From: Pseudopyrenochaeta lycopersici
Taxonomy: Eukaryota > Ascomycota > Dothideomycetes > Pleosporales > Pseudopyrenochaetaceae
Assembly: GCA_003313425.1 (NCBI GenBank)
Contig: NHZP01000010.1
Coordinates: forward strand, 1-64,000
Direction: 5' to 3'
DNA: 64,000 nucleotides
Below are positions 33,401 to 43,950 of the stretch, one piece after another. A program made the position numbers and the translations under genes. Below the pieces are notes generated by a model that saw nothing but the letters and a program-made list of their open reading frames with translations, searched no databases and was not told the origin of the DNA. How positions within the stretch are numbered: position 1 is the stretch's first letter; each line of letters opens with the position of its first letter.

Positions 33401-35121
33401 GAGAGTTTATTATATTAGTACTAGCCTAATAGTAAGATCTAACAGTTATAGGGGTCGTACGAACTCCTACGTTAACCCTTAATAGCTTAATTATAGCTAA
33501 GTCCCTACTAAAAGCTCTAATTCTTAAGGACTTAATCGCTGAATACTAGGACTAAGCCGTACAAGACGACTTAACCTATTAAGAAGTCTACAACGCTATA
33601 AAGCTAGGTGCTAAGTCGCTACCTAGTATAATAAAGAAACTTACTATATTACTAGGAGATTGTACAATTAACTTAGAGAGAAAGTTCTAATAGAGATCTA
33701 GGATCTAGGTGCCTGAAAATAAACTCCTTCGTACGGGAATTATCTAGCAAGCATATCTAGCTATACAAACAGGTTACCTAGGAAGAGAAGAAATATACCG
33801 CACGCTAGCTAGTACCTAGTACTGGCTAGGTATAAGTAAAAACGTCTGCTAATTTGTACAGAATTACAGCTTATGTAGACAAAGTACCCTGTAGAGAGAT
33901 AGTAAGCACGGATACCTACGCCTGTTACTAGTACCTAGTCGTACGTAGCAAGACTTAATAGTTAACTTTATTACTAGTCTACTACTGTTGTCTAGCTGCA
34001 CTAACCTAATAGTAGTTAAAGACTGCCTAGGTAAAGGCGTAATACTAATCCTACTTAAGATAATTAAAGCAGATAATATAGCCTAGGCATTTGTATAAGA
34101 AGTCTTCTGCTACTACAGGCTCCTTAGGTCTATTACATTAAACAGGGGTACGCAATTTATAAGCAAACTATAGGCAAAAATCTGTAAACTCTTAAGAGTA
34201 CAGAGAAACCTATTAATAGCCTACTACCTACAGACAGACGGCACTATAGAACGCGCGAATAGTAATATTAAAGCAGTTAGTTAAATCTTTTGTAACTACG
34301 ACTAGAATAACTAGGCAACGCTATGCCTAATCCTTAAGCTAATACTAAACACTTGTACGAACTCCTTTACAGGCGTCGCTCCTTTCTTCCTTCTACACAG
34401 CTATCTAAACTCGCCCTTCCTAGAGCTACCTAGGAAATTAGCTAGCAGTAACCTACTTAACAGAGTAACACCCTCTAGCGAACGAGCAGAAAGTATCGTA
34501 CAAACGCTAAAATAAGCTGCTAACTAGGCTATCTTAGCTATAACATACGCTTAATAATAATAAGAAGTACAGGCGAATAAGACACGTCGCCCAGCTCCTA
34601 AGTATAAGGTTAGAGACTAGGTATAGTTAGACCTTAGGCACGTACGAACTATACGCAGAAGCAAGAAACTTAACTAGAAAAGTAAGAAGTACCAAGTCGC
34701 CCGCGTACGAGACTCCTATTAGGTTAAGCTTTATATACTATAAAGAACTAAATTATGCTATATAGAGAAGCTAAGACTAGCTACTAAAGACCCCTTCTTA
34801 TTATAATAAACTAACAACTTAAACCCCGCTACTATTATTATACGAGACAACAACTTACAGGAAGACTACCTCAAATAGGTAATTAAGAATATCTAAGATA
34901 AGCGCTTATAAAATTAATATAATAAGTTCTATATAAAATAGGAGGGGTACTATAACCTAACTTAAGAGCTAGAAGAGAATCTTATTACTACAGAAGCCTA
35001 TAAGAAATAGAGGACTTATACATAGCCTGTACAGCTACTATCTAAGAAACTACTAAAAGGTTAGAGAAATAAGCTAACATCAGCTAACTAACCCTGTACG
35101 AGGCCCTCTAACCCAAGATAT

Positions 35122-35920
35122 CTAAGAAACGTTTATTCTCCTTAGGCTTAGTAAGGACTTAACCCTAACCTTAACTACGCTAAGGAACAGAGACTTTGTT
35201 AGAAGGTAGGAGAGGTAGAGTACGCCTAGCCGTACAAGACGCACCATAATCCTGCTACACGTAATTAGAGTAAGCCCCGCTCTACTTACTAGTAATAGAG
35301 ACACACCTAGCAAAGGCTGTGAACGTACGACGCTCTTGTATAGCCTTAGCACAGTTGTTGGAACAGAAGTTGGCGTTAAGGGAACCGCGGCTATAAATAA
35401 GGTAGGATTAACGACCAGAGAGGAGTTGCTGAGCGTTAATCGTACGACGAGCGATAACAGGAGAGAAATCGTTAAGACTATAGCCCCACTAAGCATCGTA
35501 CAAGGATTAATTAACAGGACAAAGGAAGAATTTAGCGATGCGAACTAGCTTAGTCTAAATAATATTAGATATAGAAAAGAAAAGAGGAATAAGACGTATA
35601 GAAGCAGTCGCAAAGAGACAGCAAAACTTATCTGTAACTAGAGTATCTAGGATATACTAGATTACATAGTTAGTAGAGAGAAGAGACGTATTACCCTAAG
35701 CAGTAGGAATAATAATACTAGCAGGTTAAGTTTAGTTAGGAGCGGTTCGAGTAAGCTAAGCGTAAGTAACCTAAGTAATATTAGCCCTAGCAGCTGCGTG
35801 CGTAGATATAATATTGCTAGCAGTTGTATAAGTAAGATAGTTTACACTACTGCTATAACTACTAGGACCCTACACACCGTAATTAGGCTAACTAGCTAAA
35901 GGAGCTGCTTTAGGAGGTAT
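35122..35920 (-). pseudogene. Antisense Cys-rich (DUF3716-like) gene inside the gypsy element
   Basis: The strand opposite pol carries a coding remnant. Its start codon region aligns with the intact ATG at 63541 of the second copy (reads PPKAAP after the start); here ATG has become ATA at 35918-35920. Further on, one frame reads FCSNNCAKAIQERRTFTAF, ARCVSITSK and CSNYV.QDYGASC, a cysteine spacing like that of fungal DUF3716 domains. It converges tail-to-tail with the chromodomain end at about 35010. TAG codons and the lost ATG make it inactive. The link to the element is supported because the other copy has it in the same place relative to the LTR. Confidence 0.55.
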
Positions 35921-36214
35921 GTTAGTAATAATAGGAAGATAAGTCGTACGCAAGTAAGTTAAAGTTAAGTAGCAAAAGAGGAAGAAAGAGTTAGAGGAAA
36001 AGCTCTTTATATGCGCACGAGCGAGCAAATAACTAACCTCTCCTCTACTTTACGTTATTAGGTAATAATAACAGGTAAAGGAGGAAAATTGCTTGCAAAC
36101 GAATAAGAAAAAGTACACGTAATATCTCTACTTTTACAGTATAATAATATAACGCTACCTATATAAGTATAAGGTTAAAGTTAAACTACGTATAAAGAAG
36201 TAATATAGTTATTT

Positions 36215-36228
36215 AAGGAGGAGGAGGG
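36215..36228 (+). other. Polypurine tract
   Basis: AAGGAGGAGGAGGG lies three bases before the 3' LTR, where Ty3/gypsy elements prime plus-strand DNA. It fixes the element's orientation as plus and argues that the LTR is a 3' LTR. Confidence 0.8.
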
Positions 36229-36231
36229 TAT

Positions 36232-36481
36232 TATAATAGGCTGCGCCTTTTAAGTAGGAGAGGCTTCGCTACTATCGCACGGGGAAAGAACTCCTTAATC
36301 TCCTCTGCCCCCTTTTTTTATTAGCTTGTATAAGTTAGTAGCTAGAAGAGTACGTTCCTCTTTACTTGTACGAATATATATATATATCCTCTAAGGATAC
36401 CTGTAACCTCTTCTCTATCTTTCTCCTTCTGTAGTATAGGACAAATGCACACTCGTTAGTTAGGCCTCTTCGCCCATAACA
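36232..36481 (+). repeat. 3' LTR of the gypsy element (250 bp)
   Basis: The same 250-bp sequence occurs inverted at 51341-51590 and 62980-63229. The consensus begins TGTAATGGGCTGCGCCC and ends CGCCCATAACA; here the first bases are TATAATAGG through C/T-type change. An (AT)n stretch sits near 36380. Confidence 0.9.
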
Positions 36482-36767
36482 AGCGTCTAGAGGAGGCGTA
36501 AAGCCTACTAACAGAATAGTAGCATTTAGAATAAGGCTGTAGTATGTAGAATAGAAACAGTGGCATTTAGAATATTTCTTAAGCTAACGTTATGTGTGTG
36601 GTGGTGTATTCAAAATAGTAGTAGATAGGAAATAATTACGCTAAGCAGTGATGTAGCGGAAATTTGCCGCATTACCACATGTAATTTCCTAGGGCCCCTA
36701 ACAACCCCAAATTAAGCATATGTGAGCAACATGATAACACAAGAGCTAACAGGTCGTTCACATGTTA
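36482..36767. other. Boundary between mutated and unmutated sequence
   Basis: Mutated AT-rich flank to about 36600 (includes repeated TAGAATA motifs), then normal sequence. No gene seen. Confidence 0.5.
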
Positions 36768-37205
36768 CTATAAACTGGTCGCTCGATATCCTAAAGAAAC
36801 GTATAGTGTTGAGAGGGAACCAAGAAGAAACAAAGCCCGATTTGTAGGCCCAAGATGATCCAAGCATAGCCTTGCCAAGAAACGATCGTCCGCCCCTCGA
36901 TCTTCATCAATCCTCATATCTGTCTCGTCATTCTTTTCCACGAACAACGACACATTCTGCCTCCTCTTTGGCAATTTAAGCAGCTTGTATTGGGAACCTT
37001 GAACCTGATTAATCTTTTATACGCTACTCCTTACAGGTTACGAATTACCACTGTTGACATCTTTTTCAACATCTCGTTTTTTTCGCACATCGATGTCGCC
37101 ACTCTCGGGATCAAATACAACGACTCGGCTCCAAGTCCCCGTCCTCGGCAATCTCCTCGCATCGATTGGTTGGGACTCGACTCTTTTAGCGTTGGTGCTC
37201 GCCAT
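36768..37205 (-). CDS. Small hypothetical protein, two exons
   Basis: Exons 37205-37049 and 36997-36768 joined over a 51-bp intron (GTAATT, branch GATTAATC, AAG) give about 128 aa in one frame. Visible segments: TWSRVVVFDPESGDIDVRKK in exon 1 and LPKRRQNVSLFVEKNDETD, then LGPTNRALFLLGSL near the end. The sequence is charged, with no signal peptide or known domain. The exon 1 frame stays open upstream to another ATG at 37403, so the start is uncertain. No family recognised. Confidence 0.4.
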
Positions 37206-37419
37206 ATGCTTGATGAATTGCGGGAAAGTAGTTGTTAACGGATGGGAGATAATGAACCTGATAGACTTGGAATACTCGATGGCGGACGAAACGCACCCAA
37301 AAGGGGACAGTGGTCTTAAGTGTGCAAATGCGCGCTGGCGGGGTGGTCCAAGCTGGAAGGAAAGTAGCTTCCAGCCTAAACGAAGGCAGTTATGCCCTGC
37401 CAATCATCACAGTGCTTAA

Positions 37420-38270
37420 AAGCCCCGCCGTGGTCATTGTGTCATCTGCGCAACAAAAGCGCTCCACTTCAGACGCCAGGGCAACAAGGCATTCTCAAAA
37501 CAAGCGCTTGGTGCTCGAGTCTCATGCGGCCATGTTGACGTGGCGCTAAGCTGACACCGTCATCCGTCCGCATCTTCCTTCTGGGCCTGGGCTGAGTTTC
37601 CAATTTCTTGGGTGAGAGTGCGGTGAATCATAATGAAGCAAAACAGCCAACAAATACTCTGGACAAGCGTGCGCAGCAGCTGGATTGTCTTGCGTGGGAT
37701 CTTTTCTGGTCTGTAAAGCAAGGCAGAAATGCGCAGCCCACGAAGTGTGGATCGTCCTCAGGGTTTTCCGATACAGCCACAGGAAAACCTGGTAACCAAT
37801 CTCTGTGGCGATAGACCCTCCATCCTGGAAAAGCTATTCAGCAGTCGACAGAAGCGGTAATTCATAGCAAGGCATTCAGCCCGTCCAATCTAGTCCAACC
37901 ATCCTGCGCCACTTTTTCCCTGCATCACGATCCGCCGTTCTCATCACACTCTATTTCCTCTTCGAGACACTCACTTATCATGTTTGCCGAAACTGTATCA
38001 ACATTATTGGCTACAAAGCATAGGCCATCTTTACCTGTGTGTGGAGGCGGAACGCTTCAATACAACTTCGCACTCGCAAAGAAGGCGACATGAGGCTCTG
38101 CGGGCCTCGAGTCAGCTGGGGTGGAGCGTGCCTGCGCAATGCCTTGCGCGCTCGGAGGGAGCTAAAGACCCACTATAAAGCACAGCATGGACGCTTCTGG
38201 CTTACCGAGACAGGTGCCGTAATCTGTACTCCCTTGTTCACAGAAACAAGGATTAGTTCTATACAGCCAC
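37420..38270. other. Intergenic region upstream of the patatin gene
   Basis: Unmutated sequence. A frame at about 38084-38272 contains ALRARRELKTHYKAQHGR, which resembles half of a C2H2 finger and could be an upstream exon of the patatin gene, but I cannot join it by clear splice sites. Otherwise nothing is recognised. Confidence 0.4.
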
Positions 38271-38271
38271 C

Positions 38272-39984
38272 ATGAATGGCGTAGTCCCTGAAAATACCCA
38301 GCAAGACGATTTGGGAATACGAAGATTGAGTAGAGCAGGACGCACGGATTTTTCTACCTTCCCCGAGAATGATCTGAGCGAATACTGGAGTCAACGCAAC
38401 TTGCTTAGTTTGGGTACGTGTTACCAGGGTGGTGGCCGAGTACGATTCTGGCTAATGATTGCGAAGATGGCGGCGGAATCCGTGGATATTGGACCCTGCT
38501 GGTCTTGGAGAGGCTGATGCAAGCTATAGGTGAAGAGGAGCGAAAGCAAGGCGGCGGGAAGGATTGTTTCGATAGTTTTCAACCCGAACCATTTCCAGAG
38601 CACGTTACACAGCATCCGCAGAATCAAACCACCCAGAAGAACAAAACTGATCACGATGCGGAAAGGTTTCTGCCTTGCCACTACTTCGACATTATCTGCG
38701 GATCAAGCACCGGCAGGCAAGTCTTCCATATGGTCTGGGAATGCTATACTAACAAGATATAGTCTTATAGCAATCATGCTTTGTAAATTTCGGATGCCTG
38801 TCAGAGACTGCCTAGGCGAATACAAGCGCATGAGCCAACGCATCTTCGGTAAACCGCGACCAATATCACAACGCAATATTGGCATAGTGAGATGGCCGAA
38901 GTACAGTGCTGCCTCTATGGAAGCAGCTTTCCGAGATGTGACGCAGCGCCGTGTTCAGAAACCTTCAGCAAACCAACATGCTGCCACAACACCCCCATTT
39001 CCCACAACTCGTGGAACTTGTGCCATGTACGCACTCCTATTTCAATTGCAAAGCGATATATCTCAGGTCTCATTTAAACGCAGCCGGCCGTGTCTGACTG
39101 CTATTAGGTTTGCGACCACAATACTGAGAACAAAAAGCAAAAAAGGAAGCTCCAAAAGACTACATTTAATTCGATCCTACGATCATGAGAAAAGCAGCGA
39201 CAGACCAGATCAAGGAGAGATTGTCAATTTTGGAATCGCTGAGCAAATGCACATATGGCAAGTTGCCCGTGCGGCCACAGCAGCGCCAATGTATTTCACG
39301 GAACTCCAATACAATTTCACCTCGGAAGACGACACAGAAAGATTCTTCTTTTCAGACGGAGGGTTCGGACCAACCAATAACCCTACGCTACTCGGTATTC
39401 AGGAGATTGAGACTCTCTATGGCAAGGCAATGGTCGGGGTGATCCTAAGCGTGGGCACAGCTCGGGCTGATGGAGACCCTGGAAAAAAGGGCATCTTTCA
39501 CAGGATCAAGCAGGGCTTTAATACGGCCACGGATCCCGGTTATGTAGCAAAATTCGTGAAGTATCAAGAGCGGCCGAACTGTTGGCGGCTCAACGACGAA
39601 TCTGGTCTTGACCTCGAACTTGACGATTGGAAACCAAATGGCATCTTTACACGCGAATCATTACGCGGACATGAAACATTGACAAAGATCACGAACGGAT
39701 TCAATCAATGGGCGCTTCTCAGGGAGAACAATAACAAGATCAACGAATGTGCAGAAGAACTCGTAATGCGTCGGAGAGCGAGAACTCAGAATAGGGACCG
39801 GTGGCTTCGGTATGCCACTGGTGCTTCAGCCTTTCTCTGTCGGTGCATTGATTGTCATGATTCTTACAGTTCTCGTCGGCAGTTTGATGCGCATTGGCAT
39901 GAGGCTCACAATGGTCGCGAGCATGCAGACCGGTACAAAGAGCCAAAATGTACGGTTTGGAAGTATCCAAAGCCGGAAAGCTGA
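38272..39984 (+). CDS. Patatin-like phospholipase with C-terminal zinc-finger-like end
   Basis: Starts at ATG 38272 in a strong context (CCACCATGA). Proposed introns: 38414-38466 (GTACGT, branch GCTAATGA), 38717-38762 (GC-AG type, AG|GCAAGT donor, branch ATACTAACA) and 39027-39107 (GTACGC, TTAG). Spliced, it reads RNLLSLDGGGIRGYWTLLVL (oxyanion-hole loop), then FDIICGSSTGSLIAIM (nucleophile Ser in GxSxG), FRMPVRDCLGEYKRMSQRIF, IRSYDHE, ARAATAAPMYF and FFSDGGFGPTNNPT (catalytic Asp of the DGG motif). Both members of the Ser-Asp dyad are present. The C-terminus has CIDCHDSYSSRRQFDAHWHE, a C2H2-like finger. Patatin domains cut acyl chains from lipids and are effectors of fungal NLR-type immunity; an NB-ARC remnant lies 2 kb away. 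Confidence 0.8.
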
Positions 39985-40755
39985 GATGCTCTGCTCGACA
40001 AATATACCGTTTTACGTTCACGAGAGAGTTGGCCACCAGTCCCTACTTACTTTGTAAAGACTTCTGTCTTTCTCTCAACTTGTAGGTAGTATGTTCGCCC
40101 GTATAAATAAATGAATTATCTGGTTCATGAGTAGCCGGGGCTGTAGGTGCTAGGATTGCTTCCGTATTCCAGATTCTTCAAGCCATGTGATTTTCCATCC
40201 CATGAGGAAAACCAACATGTAATCAACAAAATATTGTACTTTCAATGTAACCCACAATACTTGCGAGGATATTTTCTCAAGGGGTTGAGGCGCATTTAAA
40301 ACCACATCGTGGTTGCGACGCCCAGACAGGACCGCCCAAAACTTGCCCATTGCAAAATTTAAGCCTCGGTCCGACATACGCTAGGCGAATTAGCGAGGCA
40401 ACGAGGCTGTGTCAAACATCGCCCCAGCCTCTTCGCCTCGTGACCCGAAGCACCCCTCGTTTCTGCCTCGTCACAAATTTGTGAATACCTACTCCTGCGC
40501 CGCGATGGCAAAACTCCCAAAATGCGGTGCTTTCAGAACCTCGCACAATGCGTGACCGATTGTTTTCACCAATCCATGCAGCTCCCGTAATACCAATGCC
40601 GTTACCACGAGTTGTTGGAAGGCTCTTTGGAGTATTTCCCCTCATCCTACCAGTCTTCAAGGTATTGGCTCCGCTGGTCCTAGCGCTTTAGTAGATTAAG
40701 TGCAGGCTAGTCCTACGATCGAACTGACATTATAATAGAAGCCTTTTCAAGTATC
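39985..40755. other. Intergenic, no gene supported
   Basis: Contains the 3' end of the patatin transcript. Short open frames on the minus strand (40150-40377, 40412-40660) lack recognisable features. Confidence 0.5.
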
Positions 40756-40759
40756 TGTC

Positions 40760-41718
40760 AAGCTGTTTGTCCGTGTCGCCACCTTACCATATTATCGGCT
40801 CTATCATTTCAACACTATTGATCCTCTCAGAAAAATTGCTGAGTTAGCATCTGAATCACCCCAAAACTCTAAAAGATTACTGCGGGCTGTAACAGCTTGG
40901 AGGGCGCGAAAGCTTGACGAATTGCAATTCATCACTATATCTGTAGGGCATACTCGGTGTCGAAAACGTTGTTGGTCTACTAACCGACCAAAGTGCACGG
41001 TACTTGCAGCGGCAGTAATTGGGGCATTTTCGTGGACTGTCGTTGATCAAGCGTACTGGCTCACCCACGGCTTCTGGCATAGCAGTCTCATCCTTGCAAT
41101 TCTAGGCATCCTTCTCTCTGCGTCGGAAGTAACGGTGCTGCATCTTTTAGGTCCGCTACAGCCCATAGAGAGATTATCGCAAAGTGAGACTGGTATCGGA
41201 AGATACGTGCCGCTGCTATTATCTAGCAGAAATGTGGACGGCATCACTCAATACAGTCCTCGGAAAAAAATGGTCTTTACGTGGCAGGGACCCTTGATGT
41301 TAATGTCATATTCCGTGTGCGCCTTTTTAGGTGGGCTGACAATCCTTGTATGCACGCCATTCATCAAAAAAGGCAAGCAGTGGAGTGTTGGACATAACGT
41401 AAGTACTGGCATTCACATTTAGCATGTCCTAATGCTAATATAAAACAGATTGCAACGATGTATTTGACAGTCCTTACGGGAGGTTTGATAGTATTTATCT
41501 TCTGTACATTCTGGGTCTACCACTATGTCGATCTAGGGTTCGATGCGAACCATGAGGATGAATCATACGAGGAGGACCCTGAAAACTTGGATCCATTTCG
41601 TCTTCGTACTATACTTGCAACTTCGCGAGGCAACCAAGCAGCGATAGAACTCTCTCAATCTCCACCATTTACCACACCTGCCAAGGACAACAACTTCAAA
41701 AATAAAGATCATAGATAG
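40760..41718 (+). CDS. Multi-pass membrane protein, 5' end uncertain
   Basis: An open frame from about 40760 to 41398 joins over a 50-bp intron 41399-41448 (GTAAGT, branch GCTAATA, CAG) to an exon ending at 41718. Four hydrophobic spans are visible: VLAAAVIGAFSWTVVDQAYW, LILAILGILLSASEVTVL, LMLMSYSVCAFLGGLTILVC and VLTGGLIVFIFCTFWVYHYV, followed by an acidic cytosolic tail (DEDESYEEDPE-like). Before the first span is TAWRARKLDELQFI. No ATG is found upstream in frame near 40760, so the start is missing, in another exon, or lost; the first internal ATG (40922) would drop the amphipathic lead. Family not recognised. Confidence 0.5.
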
Positions 41719-41824
41719 ACTTTTGTACAAAATCTCACATGGAGGGTACTTCTCTTCCGAGTCTAAAGATTTGGAATTCTAATGTTTCTCTTTTGACAAT
41801 GACTATTGGGGTGCAGGATCAAGA

Positions 41825-42270
41825 TTTCCCTTTCTGTTTAATTCGTGTACCGTCTGCTGGCGCTCTGTGATGAATGCATATCCTGTCAGGGTCCCAAGCG
41901 CTTTAACTTGCTGCACCAGAGAGCCTCCAGGAGGTAAGAGCAACTGGGGAATGTTAATGCGATCGATGCATGCCATGAACAAAAGTTACTCCGCAACAAG
42001 CGGGTCTTGCCTACGTATCTGATCGAAGGAGATATGCCACGTCTTGCAATCGTCATTAAGCAACGCTTGCTTCGTTATTCGCCGCGCTAGCAGCTGCCCA
42101 GCTTCAGCTTTGCTCATATCGTTCAGCTCTATGACACTGTTCTGCGTGAGATCTCCGGCCGCCGTTTTACTCCGAGTGGTGAAAAGGATTGTGCCTCTGT
42201 TGCATACGAGCACAAAAGTGCGACACAGTCCATCCCCCGCGTTAGCTAAGTTTAGGAGAAGGTGTTCGTT
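41825..42270 (-). pseudogene. NB-ARC (NLR) fragment
   Basis: The minus strand from about 42270 reads LLLNLANAGDG (degenerate Walker B region), CNRGTILFTTRSKTAAGDL (RNBS-B, TTR motif), SVIELNDMSKAEAGQLLARR, then jumps to TWHISFDQIRRQDPLVAE, LFMACIDRINIPQLLLPPGG and KALGTLTGYAFITERQ, the winged-helix part that precedes TPR repeats in fungal NB-ARC proteins. The P-loop, part of the ARC domain, and the TPR array are missing, and a TAG follows LVAE. It is a deleted relic of an NLR-like allorecognition or immunity receptor. Confidence 0.75.
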
Positions 42271-42274
42271 TATT

Positions 42275-42870
42275 AGGAAGCTCCCAGCTTATAAACTTGT
42301 GAAATAACTAACTTATATAGGTATTTATCAACATTGCGAGCCTTTTAGTTCTTTAAAATACATTTACGCTGTCATCTTCTAGTCTAATTCACTCGGAACC
42401 TTCTTTTGTGACGAAATATTATCCCTTCACTGTTTCGCTACCACTAAGCTTCGGGTTCTCTATAATAATTATGAGAGATGGTATCTAAGCTGAAGAGTCT
42501 CACTAAGTTGCTCACAAATTGTTATTAGCTGTGTGTCGATGTTTGCGCGCAAATCAACGCAGCGACACAACCCCTGTCGGTACTTCTAACTCATGCAGTT
42601 TCCAATCAAGGCTAGCGCAATACCGCCTCGCCAGCGGACGTAACGTTAGCCTTATTTTGACCAAATCAAGATTTTCTGTCGTAAGTTACAGGCTATTTTG
42701 TTGCTGTTTGCATAACCATCGCCTCGGTAATCTGGTCCTGTTTACTGTGCGATCTGAAGTACTTAGCAAAAGCATCCGAAGTTCAAAGCATTCTTGCTGT
42801 AATCTCATGACCTTAATCTTTCAGAACGGATTATTACTTAATTGATTCGCTACACGACTACTGAACATTC
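42275..42870. other. Spacer between NB-ARC and patatin fragments
   Basis: Unmutated sequence without recognisable domain. A plus frame at 42519-42845 is open but shows nothing that I can support. Confidence 0.45.
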
Positions 42871-42874
42871 CTCG

Positions 42875-43950
42875 CTATGATGACCTCCGACGCTTTTCGG
42901 GTGGAAAATCACTTTCTTCACGAGACCAGTTCCTTTTTCGATTATCGGCTCTGCCAAAGTGAGCCTCCAGATTCTGCGCTTTAACGAGTTTTTCTACTGA
43001 GAAAGGAGAGCCGCTAATGTGGCAGGGTGGAGCGCTACCCTCTCTCAAATAGATAGAGAAATTGGTTCGTGCGGCAAAGCTAACCCCTGTAGAGCACTTA
43101 CCTGGTCTACTAACGTCCGGAGACTCTTCGAACCCTGTGATGAGCTTTTCGCCGCTCAACAGCCTCGCTAGATTAGAACGGAGCCGGTGCATCAAAGCCT
43201 TAAAAGCTGGGTCGGTTCGTGGGAGGATGCACCGAATTGATCCCGAGCCCACGTACCCATCATCGACTTGTTTAGGTATAGTATTAAGTTCTAAGTAGAA
43301 AAGCGAAGATATAGCGCAGCGTGCGATGTTGTCGAGGATTGGGGAGATCGACGGGTCTTCGAGAGCGATGGACTGGAGGGTGGGCATGTCACTTACCCCG
43401 TTAAGCCTTGGCTCTGGGCCATCGAATTCGATGTCCAGCCGGTGATACTTCCCGCTAGATGTGAGCCTTCTAAAGCTTGTCAACGCTTGCCAGTCTCTCT
43501 TACTTCGCATGGTCTCCTCAAAGGCCCGATAGCATCGCGGAACGCAGCCATCTATCCGCAGACCACGCCAGCCTAAAGTGCACGGACCTTCAGCAGCTGG
43601 GTGTGGGCCTCCTGTACCTAGAGATACGACGAAGTCGGGCTCTTCAGCAAACGGGAACAATACTTCGGCCTCTGACAATGCCGAAAAGACAGGATTGTTT
43701 CGCAATTGGCCTGCGTCTTGGAACGAGCTGGTCCCTTTCATATCTACGGGCTTGAAGAACCTGAGGACGAATAAGTAAAGATGCATCCGCTTCGGAAGAA
43801 TGCGTACTTACCACGGTGCTGCTGATGCTGCTCGTGCACTGTCGAGAGGGTTAGCAGGGTCAAGTGTGAGGCTAGGGTTCATTACATTTGCCATAACCAC
43901 GGATGCTCAGATCCAACGTACGAGTCAACAGAGTTGCTAACAAGCCGGCC
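42875..43950 (-). pseudogene. C-terminal half of a second patatin-like protein
   Basis: The minus strand from about 43900 reads NPLDSARAASAAPW, then an intron (43810 to about 43767, GTAAGT...CAG), then FFKPVDMKGTSSFQDAGQLR and NNPVFSALSEAE, VVSLGTGG, and on to a basic end SDFPPEKRRRSS before TAG at 42875. The conserved DGG is DAG, with Asp kept. The N-terminal half with the GGGxRG loop and the GxSxG serine is absent: homology stops at about 43950, where GC-rich transposon-end sequence begins. Same strand as the NB-ARC fragment and 5' of it, the order of patatin-NB-ARC receptors, but its own stop codon leaves that unproven. Confidence 0.75.

Larger units (their letters stand above)
30450..36481 (+). 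mobile_element. Chromodomain Ty3/gypsy retrotransposon, mutated, 3' LTR present
   Basis: The plus strand is rich in TAG/TAA at former Gln codons, but the domain order is clear. Gag: FKDSTVREKALKYLHTTKQG at ~30690. CCHC knuckle YLRCSLYDY.VA.CK at ~31155, with Cys and His changed to Tyr. Reverse transcriptase 32090-32620: FCVDYRALNALTKKD, then YLDNILIF, where YLDDILI is expected. RNase H region with FTIGRVLL and GKENT.ADALSRR to ~33355. Integrase zinc region and core ~33760-34500 (VPSRT.QDLIVNFI, IVVKDCLGKGVI, YLQTDGTIERAN). Chromodomain ~34840-35010 (DYLK.VIKNI, then EGYYNLT.ELEENL). A gene on the opposite strand, a polypurine tract and the LTR follow. No 5' LTR was found. It is inactive. Confidence 0.85.

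Noticed and set aside
36232..36481. Reading this LTR as the 5' LTR of a minus-strand element
   Set aside because: A polypurine tract lies on its left in plus orientation and plus-strand pol precedes it; no primer-binding-like sequence follows it on the minus strand. The second copy agrees.
41825..43950. One continuous patatin-NB-ARC gene
   Set aside because: The patatin part ends in its own stop after a basic tail and the ~600 bp between shows no P-loop. The order is suggestive, so it is kept only as a finding.
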